In this document: positions 28,366 through 38,100 of the stretch, in pieces | Position numbering within the stretch: position 1 is the stretch's first letter | Layout of the letters: the number at the start of each line of letters is the position of its first letter | Assembly (NCBI RefSeq): GCF_021648855.1 | Contig: NZ_JAKJHX010000008.1 | Span: 1 to 64,000 of the forward strand | From: Tychonema litorale BBK16 | Lineage (GTDB): Bacteria > Cyanobacteriota > Cyanobacteriia > Cyanobacteriales > Microcoleaceae | Direction: 5' to 3' | Length of the DNA stretch: 64,000 bases | Position numbers and translations under genes: made by a program | The notes under the pieces: model-generated | Told to the model about the DNA's origin: nothing | What the model saw: the letters and a program-made list of their open reading frames with translations, nothing else | Database searches by the model: none

Positions 28366-28945
28366 CTTGCCTTAACCTTAATCTCAAATCAGCTTGAGTT
28401 AGTTCTCGCCACTCACCGGGTTTGAGGTCTTCTAGACTCAAATTTCCGATCGCACTTCTAACTAGCCGCAAAGTCGGAAACCCTACTGCTGCGGTCATTC
28501 TGCGGACTTGGCGGTTGCGGCCTTCTGTCAGGGTGATTTCCAGCCACGCTGTCGGTATGCTTTTGCGAAATCGAATCGGCGGTTCGCGGGGCGGCAAAGT
28601 TGGTTCTGTTGATAATAATTGCACTTTTGCCGATCGAGTCCGATAATCTTGAATTGTGACACCAGTCTGCAAAGCTGCGATCGCATCTGCATCGGGAATC
28701 CCTTCGACTTGCACCCAATAAGTACGGGGATGAGCGAATTTCGGGTCACTCAGCCGATGCTGCATTTGTCCATCATCAGTTAGCAACAAAAGTCCTTCAC
28801 TATCGCGATCGAGCCTTCCCACCGCATAAACGTCAGGAATCGGAATATAATCTTTCAGAGTTCGGCGTTTAACTTCCCCTGAATTATCAGTGAATTGAGT
28901 TAAAACATCATAGGGTTTATAAAATAGAATGTAGCGAAATGGCAT
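28355..28945 (-). CDS. rluE: RsuA/RluE-family pseudouridine synthase
   Basis: A 196-residue pseudouridine synthase of the RsuA/RluB/E/F family, most like RluE, which modifies 23S rRNA. There is no S4 RNA-binding domain; the protein starts directly with the catalytic domain ([14 protein letters not shown]). The catalytic Asp lies in [15 protein letters not shown] (about residue 46), and motif III is [10 protein letters not shown] with the final [20 protein letters not shown]. The frame is open to a TTG at 28951, but ATG 28945 is the likely start. Confidence 0.9.
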   Translation of the reverse strand: MPFRYILFYKPYDVLTQFTDNSGEVKRRTLKDYIPIPDVYAVGRLDRDSEGLLLLTDDGQMQHRLSDPKFAHPRTYWVQVEGIPDADAIAALQTGVTIQDYRTRSAKVQLLSTEPTLPPREPPIRFRKSIPTAWLEITLTEGRNRQVRRMTAAVGFPTLRLVRSAIGNLSLEDLKPGEWRELTQADLRLRLRQAVP

Positions 28946-29059
28946 GAGCAATTAAAAATTAAAAATCTACTAATTTCAATAATCTTATAGGGGTGGGTTT
29001 CACAAACAATCATTGCTAAAAACCGACAATCTCGAAAACCCGCCCCCACTCAACGACAA

Positions 29060-29112
29060 TATGAATCAACCTACTGATATTTTTTACCAATGTCAATTAT
29101 GAATCAACCTAC
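29060..29112 (+). repeat. Direct repeat at the wecB start
   Basis: TATGAATCAACCTAC occurs at 29060-29074 and again at 29098-29112. Each copy contains an ATG; the first opens a 13-codon frame ending at the TGA within the second. This duplicates the apparent translation start of wecB. Confidence 0.8.
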
Positions 29113-30238
29113 ATCTAATTCTACCATGTCCAAAACTATTAACCGCGTTTGCATCGTCCTAGGAACACGCCCAGAAGCGATTAAACTAGCCCCAGTAATT
29201 CAACAGTTCAAAAATTCGCCATCCTTTGACACTCAAGTAATTTTAACAGGCCAGCACCGAGAAATGGTCGAACAAGTCATGCGAATGTTCGATCTAAAAG
29301 CCGATCGCGACTTAGCCATTATGCAGCATCAACAAACTTTGACAGACATTACCTGTCGGAGTTTGCAAGGTTTAGAGGATTTGTTCAAAGAGTTACAGCC
29401 AAAAATAGTATTAGTTCAGGGTGACACCACCACAGCCTTTGCCGCTGCTTTAGCAGCATTTTACCAGAAAATACCCGTCGGTCACGTAGAAGCCGGTTTG
29501 CGGACGGATGATGTATTTAACCCTTATCCAGAAGAGGCTAACAGGCGGTTGATATCTCAGATCACACGGCTGCATTTTGCCCCAACAGAGCTGGCTGCGG
29601 AGAATTTAGTGCGATCGGGCGTTTTGGGAGAAATTCACCGCACAGGCAACACAGTAATTGATGCTTTGCTTGCCGTAGCCAAAGATAAACCAGAATGCAA
29701 AATTCCCAACTTAGATTGGAGCAAACATCGCACCATCTTAGCAACAGTTCACCGTCGCGAAAACTGGGGAGAACCCTTAGCCGGAATTGCGCGAGCATTT
29801 CTCCTGATTTTAGATAAATTTCCCGATACAGCCTTACTATTACCACTGCACAAAAATCCCACAGTTAGAGAACCTTTACAAGCTCTTTTGGGCGAACATC
29901 CCAGAGTCTTTTTAACCGAACCTTTGGATTATAAAGAATTAGTAGGAGCAATCCAAAGATGTCATTTAATCCTCACAGATTCCGGCGGCTTGCAAGAAGA
30001 AGCACCTAGTTTAGGTAAGCCAGTTTTAGTATTGCGAGAAACCACAGAAAGACCAGAAGCAATTTCGGGAGGTACTGCGAAACTTGTTGGTACTAATTCT
30101 GATATAATTGCGACAGCAGCGACAGAGTTACTGAGTAATCCTGATGCTTATAACGCAATGGCAATGGCAATCAATCCCTTTGGAGACGGTTTGGCGGCGG
30201 CACGGATTTTGAAGATTGTTGAAGAGTATTTTAGTTAA
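29090..30238 (+). CDS. wecB: UDP-N-acetylglucosamine 2-epimerase, non-hydrolysing
   Basis: A 382-residue enzyme interconverting UDP-GlcNAc and UDP-ManNAc, supplying ManNAc for surface polysaccharides. The family signatures are VLGTRPEAIKLAPVI at the N-terminus, LTGQHREMV (about 55), VQGDTTTAFAAALAAFY, HVEAGLRT (about 130), YPEEANRRLI, HRRENWGEP (about 223) and LTDSGGLQEEAPSLGKPVLVLRE (seen as DSGGLQEEAP). Several ATGs compete for the start (29090, 29099, 29126), because the region 29060-29112 is duplicated. The conserved fold begins about residue 18. It stands alone, not in a polysaccharide cluster. Confidence 0.94.
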   Translation: MSIMNQPTSNSTMSKTINRVCIVLGTRPEAIKLAPVIQQFKNSPSFDTQVILTGQHREMVEQVMRMFDLKADRDLAIMQHQQTLTDITCRSLQGLEDLFKELQPKIVLVQGDTTTAFAAALAAFYQKIPVGHVEAGLRTDDVFNPYPEEANRRLISQITRLHFAPTELAAENLVRSGVLGEIHRTGNTVIDALLAVAKDKPECKIPNLDWSKHRTILATVHRRENWGEPLAGIARAFLLILDKFPDTALLLPLHKNPTVREPLQALLGEHPRVFLTEPLDYKELVGAIQRCHLILTDSGGLQEEAPSLGKPVLVLRETTERPEAISGGTAKLVGTNSDIIATAATELLSNPDAYNAMAMAINPFGDGLAAARILKIVEEYFS

Positions 30239-30240
30239 GG

Positions 30241-30318
30241 TGGCGTTAGAGTCCAAGGCAGTGCCGTGTCCCTACAATGTTATTTTGGTTAGGGAAACAG
30301 CACTGCCGTCTCCTAGCT
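30241..30318. repeat. Dispersed GCAGTGCCGTGTCC repeat, copy between convergent genes
   Basis: The segment contains GTCCAAGGCAGTGCCGTGTCC and GGAAACAGCACTGCCGTCTCCTA, both paralleled at 12662-12739. It fills the gap between the convergent wecB and the PstS-like gene and may act as a transcript end. Confidence 0.8.
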
Positions 30319-31203
30319 TTAATTCTTGGCGGATTTGGCCACAGAAATGAAGCCAGACTGCTCCATCGCATTCATGGCTGACGGACTAGAGATGTATCGA
30401 ATTAGCCCTTTAGTAGCCTCGGTAGGGTTTTTGTGCCAGACAATTGAAATTGTCCGCACCATCGGATATTTACCCGCTTTAACATTTTCTTGTGTTGGTT
30501 TAACCTCGTTGAGACTGAGGCGGTTGACAAGTAGTTTATGGGAAATTGCGTGAGCAAGGGAAAAAATACCGATGCTGTAAGGAGTGCTTTGAATCGCCTC
30601 GATCAATTCCCCTTCTTTCCGAAATACTACTGCTTCTGATGAACTCTTCAAGTCATTTCCTAGGTAATATTTCCGCAAGAGTCGCTTGGCAGATTCGTCT
30701 TCGGGGCGATCGAGTAGCACAATTTTAGCATCGGTTCCTCCGAGTTGCTGCCAGTTAGTGATGGTACCACTATAGATGCCTTTCATATCTTCAGTAGTCA
30801 GGTTTTTCACTCCTGTGACGCTGGAATGAGTAGCAACCACGAGGGCATCATGGGCAACCTCAAGAGACTCTAAGTTGCCATCATTGTCTCCTGGCTTTAA
30901 TATTTGCGAGATTGCAGCTATATCGACTAATCTCACTTTAATCCCATCAATTATATTTTCGGACTTTCCCGGTTCTAACTGGGTAATTTTGACGTTTTTT
31001 GCCGTAGCTTCGTAGTTAGTTTGCAACACTTTAATTAGACCCAACGTACTGCTTGATGCCCCAAGTTTGATCGAAGTTTCAGTTGATTTTGCCACAGTCT
31101 TGGGTACTATTGTCGTGGGGACACTGTCGCTAGTCGTTTTGCAACTGGGCAGTCCTAGGAGGGCGATCGCACTTAAAGCTAAGATAACTAAATTCTGTTT
31201 CAT
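30319..31203 (-). CDS. PstS-like substrate-binding lipoprotein
   Basis: A 294-residue periplasmic solute-binding protein of the PBP-like/PstS family. The N-terminus has a signal peptide with the lipobox LLGLPSC (Cys about residue 21), so it is probably membrane anchored. The phosphate-binding-protein features include GASSSTLGLIKVL near residue 46, the loop VDIAAISQIL, the hinge region GIYSGTITNWQQLGG and LDRPEDESAKRL. ATG 31203 is chosen because it gives a clean signal peptide; the open frame extends far upstream over the neighbouring gene. It begins 4 bp after the stop of the thioredoxin gene, forming an operon. There is no ABC permease or ATPase nearby. The ligand is unknown. Confidence 0.82.
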   Translation of the reverse strand: MKQNLVILALSAIALLGLPSCKTTSDSVPTTIVPKTVAKSTETSIKLGASSSTLGLIKVLQTNYEATAKNVKITQLEPGKSENIIDGIKVRLVDIAAISQILKPGDNDGNLESLEVAHDALVVATHSSVTGVKNLTTEDMKGIYSGTITNWQQLGGTDAKIVLLDRPEDESAKRLLRKYYLGNDLKSSSEAVVFRKEGELIEAIQSTPYSIGIFSLAHAISHKLLVNRLSLNEVKPTQENVKAGKYPMVRTISIVWHKNPTEATKGLIRYISSPSAMNAMEQSGFISVAKSAKN

Positions 31204-31207
31204 TATT

Positions 31208-31741
31208 TTAAGGAGAAGAAACTTGTTTCTGAAAATTGCGACTACCCTTATACCCAGATAACATGGCAAGTTTTTCCAAAGATTGCATTCCAGTATAATA
31301 TTTCCCCCGAATCTCCCATGTGGGATAAGCTTTAATGTTTGTGGATTTGCACAAATCGGGTTGAGCATCTTTGCCTCTCGGATCGCACTCAATATAAGTA
31401 AGTACAGTCGATGCTTCTTTGCCAAATATTTCTTGTTGTGCGTGACAGTGAGGGCACCAGTAAGCACCGTAGACTCTAGCTTTGATTTTTTGCAAATGGG
31501 TGGCTAAGGCTACTTGATCGGGCAGGGATTCACTACCAACAGGAGGCCCTTGCTGGTTAGTAAGTGGCGATACCGAAGGGGTAGGAATAGGGAGCTTTTG
31601 AGTTAATTTTTGAGTGGATTTTTGGCTGTCAGTGAACTGTGCAATTCCGCTATCTGCTTTGGTGGCAACAAAAATGCCCAAAGTTAGGAAAATTGCGATC
31701 GCACATAAGTTGAATTTGCTGAGTCTCATTTTGGATTTCAT
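31208..31741 (-). CDS. Exported thioredoxin-like protein, paralogue of the VKOR Trx domain
   Basis: A 177-residue protein with an N-terminal hydrophobic signal or anchor (about residues 10-28), a Pro-rich linker and a thioredoxin-like domain at about 78-172. The active-site pair is YWCPHCHAQ (about 96-99), with a second Cys pair in IECDPRG and DLCKST. The domain aligns along its whole length with the C-terminal domain of the VKOR fusion at 24899 (HLQKIKARVYG versus HLKRVEAKMYG; EIFGKEAS versus NSFGKEAS; LSGYKGSRNF versus LSGYQGSREF). It is therefore a free version of the VKOR partner domain and likely acts in periplasmic or lumenal disulfide formation. It is cotranscribed with a PstS-like lipoprotein. 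Confidence 0.88.
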   Translation of the reverse strand: MKSKMRLSKFNLCAIAIFLTLGIFVATKADSGIAQFTDSQKSTQKLTQKLPIPTPSVSPLTNQQGPPVGSESLPDQVALATHLQKIKARVYGAYWCPHCHAQQEIFGKEASTVLTYIECDPRGKDAQPDLCKSTNIKAYPTWEIRGKYYTGMQSLEKLAMLSGYKGSRNFQKQVSSP

Positions 31742-31999
31742 CTAAGATTTGCTAAGATTTTACCAGTTTGGGCGATCGTTTTTGCAACATCGCAATATTG
31801 ACGAAACATCAATTATATGCTATCTTATCAAATTGTACCCGCACCGCTTTTTGAACCTCCTCTAGCTGGAGTGGATATCCAACCCGAAGCAGTAAGTTCT
31901 GTAGCTCTGGGGATGACATGATAACTACTGACTGTTGAGATGTATTTGTAAGCGTTTTTGTTTAACTTGTCGATGATTTTCGTCTAATTTGGCAATAAC
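31742..31999. other. Intergenic stretch with a 34-codon orphan frame
   Basis: The only frame of note is 31817-31921 (+), ATG to TGA, starting MLSYQIVPAPLFEPPLAG; it has no recognised relatives and no clear ribosome-binding site. The rest of the gap shows no gene or structure. Confidence 0.3.
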
Positions 32000-32110
32000 T
32001 TATTCTAATTTGCAACCTAGTTCTTCCATTTCCAAGCGACTGCGACGTAAGTTTGCAAGGAGTCGTAAATCGACATCTGGAGGCGGCATATATCCTGGTT
32101 CGTTCATCAT
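32000..32110 (-). CDS. Small protein of 36 residues, possibly truncated by a stop codon
   Basis: The frame begins MMNEPGYMPPPDVDLR and continues as a charged helix. Its ATG overlaps the stop of the 56-codon gene upstream (ATGA), so the two are coupled. After the TAA at 32000-32002 the same frame stays open for about 25 codons (VIAKLDENHRQV ...), continuing a coiled-coil-like heptad pattern. The TAA may therefore be a nonsense change from CAA in a protein of about 62 residues. No family was recognised. Confidence 0.45.
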   Translation of the reverse strand: MMNEPGYMPPPDVDLRLLANLRRSRLEMEELGCKLE

Positions 32111-32277
32111 AATCTCCACTCAATTTTAATTTCTTCAATGCTGCGTTCCCATGCTGGAAGTCTGGCTTGGGTATAAGTAATTACTTCTGTCATCAAGCTT
32201 AGCATATCAGAACTTGCTATGGGTTGTGCATTAGCCAAGCGTCGTTGCAAAGCGTGAAAATTGGGAAAACCGCTCAT
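32107..32277 (-). CDS. Small hypothetical protein, 56 residues
   Basis: The frame begins MSGFPNFHALQRRLANAQ and ends IEEIKIEWRL. The composition (Leu, Arg, Glu) predicts a helical soluble protein. An in-frame TAA lies 15 bp upstream of the ATG, so the start is well bounded. The 4-bp overlap with the next small frame is the best sign that both are real. No homologue was recognised; a small regulatory or toxin-antitoxin pair is conceivable but not supported. Confidence 0.45.
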   Translation of the reverse strand: MSGFPNFHALQRRLANAQPIASSDMLSLMTEVITYTQARLPAWERSIEEIKIEWRL

Positions 32278-32348
32278 CTGCTTGCTGTGTTACATTTTTT
32301 AGCTGATCTAATAAGTGCTATGTAGTCATAAAAAAAGTGAAAAATAAC

Positions 32349-32558
32349 ATGAGTATCGCCCAAAACCCTGAAACAAAACTGATCGAGAAAATTCGTAGTT
32401 TACCGCCCGATAAAATCATGGTATTAGAAGATTTTCTCGACTTCCTATTAACGCGAAGTGAAGCTCGTCTTCTCGTTTATACTGCAACTAAACTCTCAGA
32501 AGCAGCTTTTGCTAAAATTTGGGATAACCCAGAGGATGCGGAGTATGACGAGTTATAA
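32349..32558 (+). CDS. DUF2281-like antitoxin-type small protein
   Basis: A 69-residue protein (from ATG 32349; the frame opens at 32337). The first half, KLIEKIRSLPPDKIMVLEDFLDFL, resembles DUF2281 antitoxin-like proteins of cyanobacteria (motifs SLPPDK and EDFLDFL). The C-terminus WDNPEDAEYDEL is typical of the antitoxin tail that precedes a PIN toxin gene. Here only a 24-codon frame (MTSYNFGIDIQ ...) overlaps the end, so the toxin is missing or was lost. Confidence 0.65.
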   Translation: MSIAQNPETKLIEKIRSLPPDKIMVLEDFLDFLLTRSEARLLVYTATKLSEAAFAKIWDNPEDAEYDEL

Positions 32559-32645
32559 TTTTGGTATAGATATCCAGTCTTTGAAAGAGGGATTGATTGG
32601 AATTATAGGTAATAATTGAGTGATCGCTCTTTTGAATTATCCTTT

Positions 32646-34769
32646 ATGCCTCCAACTCCGAATCGTCTAAAAATTCCTCTGCGCGGTGTTCTTGTTGTTC
32701 CATTTGTTCTACAAATCTTTACAGCAGTGAGCTTAACAGGTTGGCTTTCCTTACGCAATGGACAAAAAGCGGTTAACGATGTCGCAACTCAACTTCGTCA
32801 GGAACTAATAGCACGCATTGAAGGAGAACTCAAGCAATATATTAACAAACCTCATGATATCAATCGTGTGAATTCAGTCGCTTTTGCACAGGGCCACATG
32901 GACATGGTGAATGGCCGCAACGCCAAGCAATTTTTAACCCAAGTGCAAATCTCCCCTTTTGTTTTTTCATCCTATTGTGGCGATGCTCAAGGATATTATC
33001 TGGGTGCGACTCGTCGAGAGTCACAAATCGCGATGACTGCGAGTAATCAAGAAACAAACTATCATTTTTATTTTTATGAAATGGATAATTGGGGCGATCG
33101 GCAAAAATTCCTAGAACAGGTAAACGCCCCTTACGATCCTCGCCAACGCCCCTGGTATATTTCGGCGGTGAAAGCAGGGAGGCCTACTTGGAGCAATATT
33201 TTTGTGAATATTGTCAACAATGGTAAGCCTGCAATTACTGCCAGCGAACCTGTCTATGACTCAGAAGGTAAACTTGTGGGTGTCTGTGCCACTCTTGTTG
33301 TCCTCTCCGAAAATTTAAGGCAATTTCTGGGAAGTTTGTCTATTGGTAAAACAGGTAAGGCATTTGTGATGGAGCGATCGGGTTCAATGATTTCTAGTTC
33401 CACAAAAGAGCGACTAATCAAAGGACAAGGTAAAGCTCAGAAGATGATTTACGCCGTGGAAAGTAGCGAGCCATTTGTGCGGGAGACAGCAAAATATTTG
33501 CAGAAAAATTTTGGTAACTTTGACCAAATTCATAAATCAGAACAGTTAGAATTTACCCTCAACAGTGAACGGCAGTTTGTTCAGTTGCTACCGCTGAATG
33601 ATGGTAGAGGCATCGATTGGCTAATTGTAGTCATCGTGCCTGAATCTGATTTTATGGAGCAAATAAATGCTAATAGAAATACGACGATTATCCTTTGTCT
33701 GTTATCACTGGTAATCGCAACAGGATTAGCAATTATCACTTCACAATGGATAGCTAAACCTATTCGGCGATTGAGTCAAGCCAGTCAGGCGATCGCCAGT
33801 GGAAATTTCGAGCAAAATGTTCCCGACACTCTCGTAGAGGAATTGGTAACTTTATCAGTATCTTTTAATCAAATGAGTCACGAATTAAAGAACTCTTATC
33901 AAACCCTTGAACAAAAAGTAGAAGAACGCACTCAAGAACTACGGGACACTCAAGCCCAACTCATCCAAAGTGAGAAAATGTCATCTCTGGGGCAATTGGT
34001 AGCCGGGATTGCCCATGAAGTGAATAATCCCGCGAATTTTATTCACGGTAATTTATCTCATCTTAGCCAATATACCCAAGATTTACTAGAGTTAGTACAG
34101 CTATATCAAAAGTATTATCCCGATCCGGTATCGGAGATTCAAGCCAAGTCACAAGATATTGAAATCGAATTTTTGAGCGAAGACTTATCAAAAATTCTCA
34201 AGTCTATGAAAGTAGGTTCTGAACGTATCCGCGATATTGTTAAATCTCTACGGAATTTTTCTCGATTGGACGAAGCAGATTTCAAAGCTGTCGATATCCA
34301 TGAAGGTATTGAAAGCACCCTGATGATTCTGCAAAATCGTCTCAAGCCCAGACACACACATCCAGAGATTGAAGTGATCAAAGAGTACGGTAATCTGCCG
34401 CCGATCGAATGTTATGCAGGACAACTTAACCAGGTATTTATGAATATTCTGACAAATGCTCTGGATGCTTTAGATGAGCGAGATCGGGTGGAGAAAAAGA
34501 CAATTCGGATTAGTACGAGTCTGTATAACTCAGAATTGGTCAGAATTTGTATTGCTGATAATGGGTGTGGCATCACCGAGGAAGTCAAAAAACGGCTATT
34601 TGATCCATTTTTTACCACCAAACCGGTAGGAAAAGGTACGGGAATGGGGATGTCTATTAGTTATCAAATTGTGATCCAAAAGCATAAAGGGAAACTGTGG
34701 TGTACATCAGAACCCGGAGAAAGAACAGAGTTTTGGATCGAAATTCCTCTACATCAAAGTGTTACTTAG
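32646..34769 (+). CDS. Cache-HAMP sensor histidine kinase
   Basis: A 707-residue membrane sensor kinase. An N-terminal membrane helix (about residues 12-32) is followed by a large periplasmic double-Cache region to about 340 (YDPRQRPWYISAVKAGRPTWSNIF and ASEPVYDSEGKLVGV are typical Cache strands). A second membrane helix lies at 350-370, with HAMP at about 371-425 and a coiled coil. The HisKA domain has the phospho-acceptor His in AGIAHEVNNPANF, and the HATPase domain has N box ILTNALDAL, G1 DNGCGI, F box FDPFFTTK and G2 GKGTGMGMSI. The frame opens at TTG 32616; ATG 32646 is preferred. No response regulator is adjacent, so it is an orphan kinase. Cache domains bind small extracellular ligands. 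Confidence 0.92.
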   Translation: MPPTPNRLKIPLRGVLVVPFVLQIFTAVSLTGWLSLRNGQKAVNDVATQLRQELIARIEGELKQYINKPHDINRVNSVAFAQGHMDMVNGRNAKQFLTQVQISPFVFSSYCGDAQGYYLGATRRESQIAMTASNQETNYHFYFYEMDNWGDRQKFLEQVNAPYDPRQRPWYISAVKAGRPTWSNIFVNIVNNGKPAITASEPVYDSEGKLVGVCATLVVLSENLRQFLGSLSIGKTGKAFVMERSGSMISSSTKERLIKGQGKAQKMIYAVESSEPFVRETAKYLQKNFGNFDQIHKSEQLEFTLNSERQFVQLLPLNDGRGIDWLIVVIVPESDFMEQINANRNTTIILCLLSLVIATGLAIITSQWIAKPIRRLSQASQAIASGNFEQNVPDTLVEELVTLSVSFNQMSHELKNSYQTLEQKVEERTQELRDTQAQLIQSEKMSSLGQLVAGIAHEVNNPANFIHGNLSHLSQYTQDLLELVQLYQKYYPDPVSEIQAKSQDIEIEFLSEDLSKILKSMKVGSERIRDIVKSLRNFSRLDEADFKAVDIHEGIESTLMILQNRLKPRHTHPEIEVIKEYGNLPPIECYAGQLNQVFMNILTNALDALDERDRVEKKTIRISTSLYNSELVRICIADNGCGITEEVKKRLFDPFFTTKPVGKGTGMGMSISYQIVIQKHKGKLWCTSEPGERTEFWIEIPLHQSVT

Positions 34770-35158
34770 TTGAGGATACTTCTGATTGTGATGAAAAAAA
34801 ATCAGGAGACTGCACGCGCCGTGTCCCTGATAGCAATTATGTTATCATTAAAGTTGCAGTTTATTTAATCCTGGTCTTAAAGAGTAATATACCAAAGCTT
34901 GCCAGAATTTTTACTATGATGAAAGAGCAAACATTCTAGCTCTCAGAATCGTGTTTGCTTTGTAATTTTCAAGACTTTTAAAGAAGAAATCATCAATAGG
35001 TTACGAGCATATCGCCATGATTGATTATAAAAAGGGCGATCGCTTTTATTGTTGGTGAGAGTTAGCAGAGGGCGATCGTTTTTGTTTGAGAAAGAGCGAT
35101 CGACCTTGTTTGAGAAAGAATAATTAAGAGCCATCAACTTCTCGGTCAGAGGATAAAA
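34770..35158. other. Intergenic region with repeat copies
   Basis: No gene was found. Features are an imperfect palindrome at 34801-34831 (ATCAGGAGAC ... GTGTCCCTGAT), which belongs to the dispersed GCCGTGTCC family and may terminate the kinase gene, and a 24-bp tandem duplication at 35072-35119 containing HIP1-type GCGATCG cores with TTGTTTGAGAAAGA (21 of 24 positions identical). Confidence 0.65.
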
Positions 35159-38100
35159 TCAGCGGTTTCTCAATTCCCAAAATGATTTGATGGGATTAAG
35201 TGTTGCATTCCTGACAGTATTTTGATTGGAACTTTGAGAAGAGAGGTAGTTGGGGCCTGCTTGAACCTCAAGGTGCAAGTGAGCAGCAGAGCCTACACTA
35301 CCAATTATCTGCCCAGCTTCTATCCTTCCTGAAGGAACATCTACACTGTCAAGATGACCATATACCCAAAGTTTACCATCATCAGATCGAACACCAATAA
35401 AGTAGTTACCTGATGTCTCTTGTATTCCTCGAACAATGATACCGCCCACAGGAACTATAACCGCCTCTCCAATTGGGGTACTCATATCAATGCCAGAGTG
35501 CCATTTTCCTATCCCTTGACGATAGCCTGGATCGAGGAGGTAGCCTGCCGTCACTGGGACTCGTCGTAGAAAAATTGTATTGGACAGATCGGTGTAAATT
35601 TGCTCAATGGAATCTAGTGTTAGATAACGCTCATCTCTGTAATCTGGCCAGCCGTCATCAAATCGAGTATTATCAGCAGTTTCTTGATTCCACTGGTCAT
35701 TGGTTAATGATGAAACCTCGGAATAGTAACTTCCTGAAGAAACTGGTGGTGCTACCTCATTCCAAGACAAATCAAAGAAAGCGTCACCCGTGTTTTCATA
35801 CATATAGGCAACAACTTTGTACGTTCCAGTCTTTGTCGGCTTGAAATCAATCGTCTTGAAACCATAATCCTCCATCCATTGATTCTCAGGAGTAATTAAT
35901 TCCTTCGTTCCATCCTGATACCGAGCATATAGCTGATACCGATCGTCCGCCTTAACGGTGAATTGGTAGGTTTTATTTGCCTCAAAATTAGCCTCTGTAA
36001 CGCCTTTCACGACAAACTGATCCTTCGGGAAACGAACGGAGTCATTGTGATTGGGACTGCCTGCGCCCCAATACCACGCTCCATCTTTGCTAGTGCCTTT
36101 TGTGCCATCAGGACGAGTGTTTGAACCAGCACTGACACGACCCATGTATTCTAAGCCGTCTCCTGCTGTAGTGGCAGCTTGAATGTCAGCAGGAGGTTGA
36201 GTATTTTGCCCTTTATCCCACTTATAAACTTCTAGTTGCCAGTCTTTGGAAGTGACAACCGGATCTTGGAATGTTTCCTCAACTTTTGCCTCGATTTGAG
36301 CACCGCCAGTGCGATCGTAGAGTTTAAACATTACCTGATATTCGCCTGACTGCGGCACTTTGAATAACACAGTCTTAGCAGGGTCTTTGTAACCCCGATC
36401 GCGCCAGTCAGCATTACCAAATTCAGGGCTGATGAGAATATCTTTCTCCTCGATCCATTGACCTGTTGTGAGGTTCTTTAAATTAAAGGCACTACCATCA
36501 TCGGATTTAGTCGTGAACTTGTAGATTTTACCAGCATCTAAAGATACTTCAGTTGATGCCAGCATCCCAAAATTATCAGACTGAACTTTATTAGGAACAG
36601 GACTATTCAAGCCAAAATCCACCTTTAATGTTGCCTTGATTTTGCTATTTGCGCCTTGAGAACCTAAATTTGTGACAGCAGCAGGATTAGGAATTTGAGC
36701 AAACATTCCAGATTGACCATTTTTGCGGTCAATATTGAAGTTGATATCTCCTGCATTACTTGGAGTGCGGTTGATAAATTCTGCCTTCCAGTTCAGAGGC
36801 GAAACAAAATTAGCAGTAGGTTGGGATGAAGGGGCAGTTACATTCGGTTTACCATTCCCAACTAAGTAAGCTACAGGAGTTTTTCCATTGTAGATAATGT
36901 AGCCATCTGCAAAATTTTGTTGTCTCACTCCATTGCCTAATGAAATAGCATTTTTCACAGGCTTTCCTAACCAACTGGTTTCGCCACCCATACTATTATA
37001 TTTCTTACCAATCTCTCCCTCAACTACAATGCTAATTGGAGTCGGAGTCGGAGTCGGAGTCGGAGTAATTTGACGTGGCAGATTAATCGTATCATCAAGC
37101 GGTTTTACATCCCCACTTAAACCCGTAAAATTCAAAACCATCTCATAAGGGTCTATAGTAGCTTGACTTCCCTTATTCACGAGCACGTAGTAATTACCAG
37201 GGCTTAAGGGAGTTGAAGCGAATAGCCCCTCATATAATAATGCCGGGTTATATTTGAGGGTAGATATCGCAGTTCCACTGCTGTTGTATAGAATTGTATT
37301 ACTGTCATACAATGCCGCATTTCCTTGGGGAAATTTTAGAGAAAATTGAAAGTTGGGAACCGTTTGATTGACCGTAAACTCGAAACGATCTGAAGAATTA
37401 GAACTATCTAACCATCCTACATACTTGATCCGTCCCGAACCAGAAGTATTTAAAGTTTGCGCCTCACGTTCCCAAGGCGTAACTTGTCCATCTAAACCCC
37501 AAGTTGTCGGATTTGAGAAAGGTGTCGGAATATATAATTGCGGCGCTGTTTCCTTCGCCATTGCTACAGCTTTATTCAAATTCACCACCCCAAAACCCGT
37601 TTCCTTATCCCATCCGGGCGCCTTCAAATCGATCGCACTTCCAGTCAAAACATCAATTACTTGAGTCACACTCAAATCGGGATTACTCTCCCAAACCTTA
37701 GACGCCATCCCCGCCGCCTTAGCCGCCGAGGCCGAAGTTCCCGACATCGTACCAATATCATCGCCAACAGTCGATAAAGTCGGATTGTCGATCGCACCTC
37801 CGGGCACTAAAATATCCAAACCGTTACCGTAGCTGGAATAATCCGATCGCCCAAATCCATCAGAGGAACCAACGGTGATAATATTGTCGAACTCCTGGGA
37901 AGATTGACCCAAAACAGACATCACGCCGCCGTCATTCCCAGCCGCAACAACTAACAGCACTCCATTCTGACGCGCATTTTCTAATGCAGCACGTTCTCGG
38001 TTCGTAAATTCGTAACGAGTGGTAATGGTTCCGTCAGCATTCTTTTGAGTTAAATCGAGGGGCAAAAGTGCGATCGCATTCTTCTGTTTTTGTGCCTTCG

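Noticed and set aside
34697..34939. 80-codon plus-strand frame after the Cache kinase
   Set aside because: Mostly overlaps the kinase 3' end in another frame and then enters a dispersed repeat.
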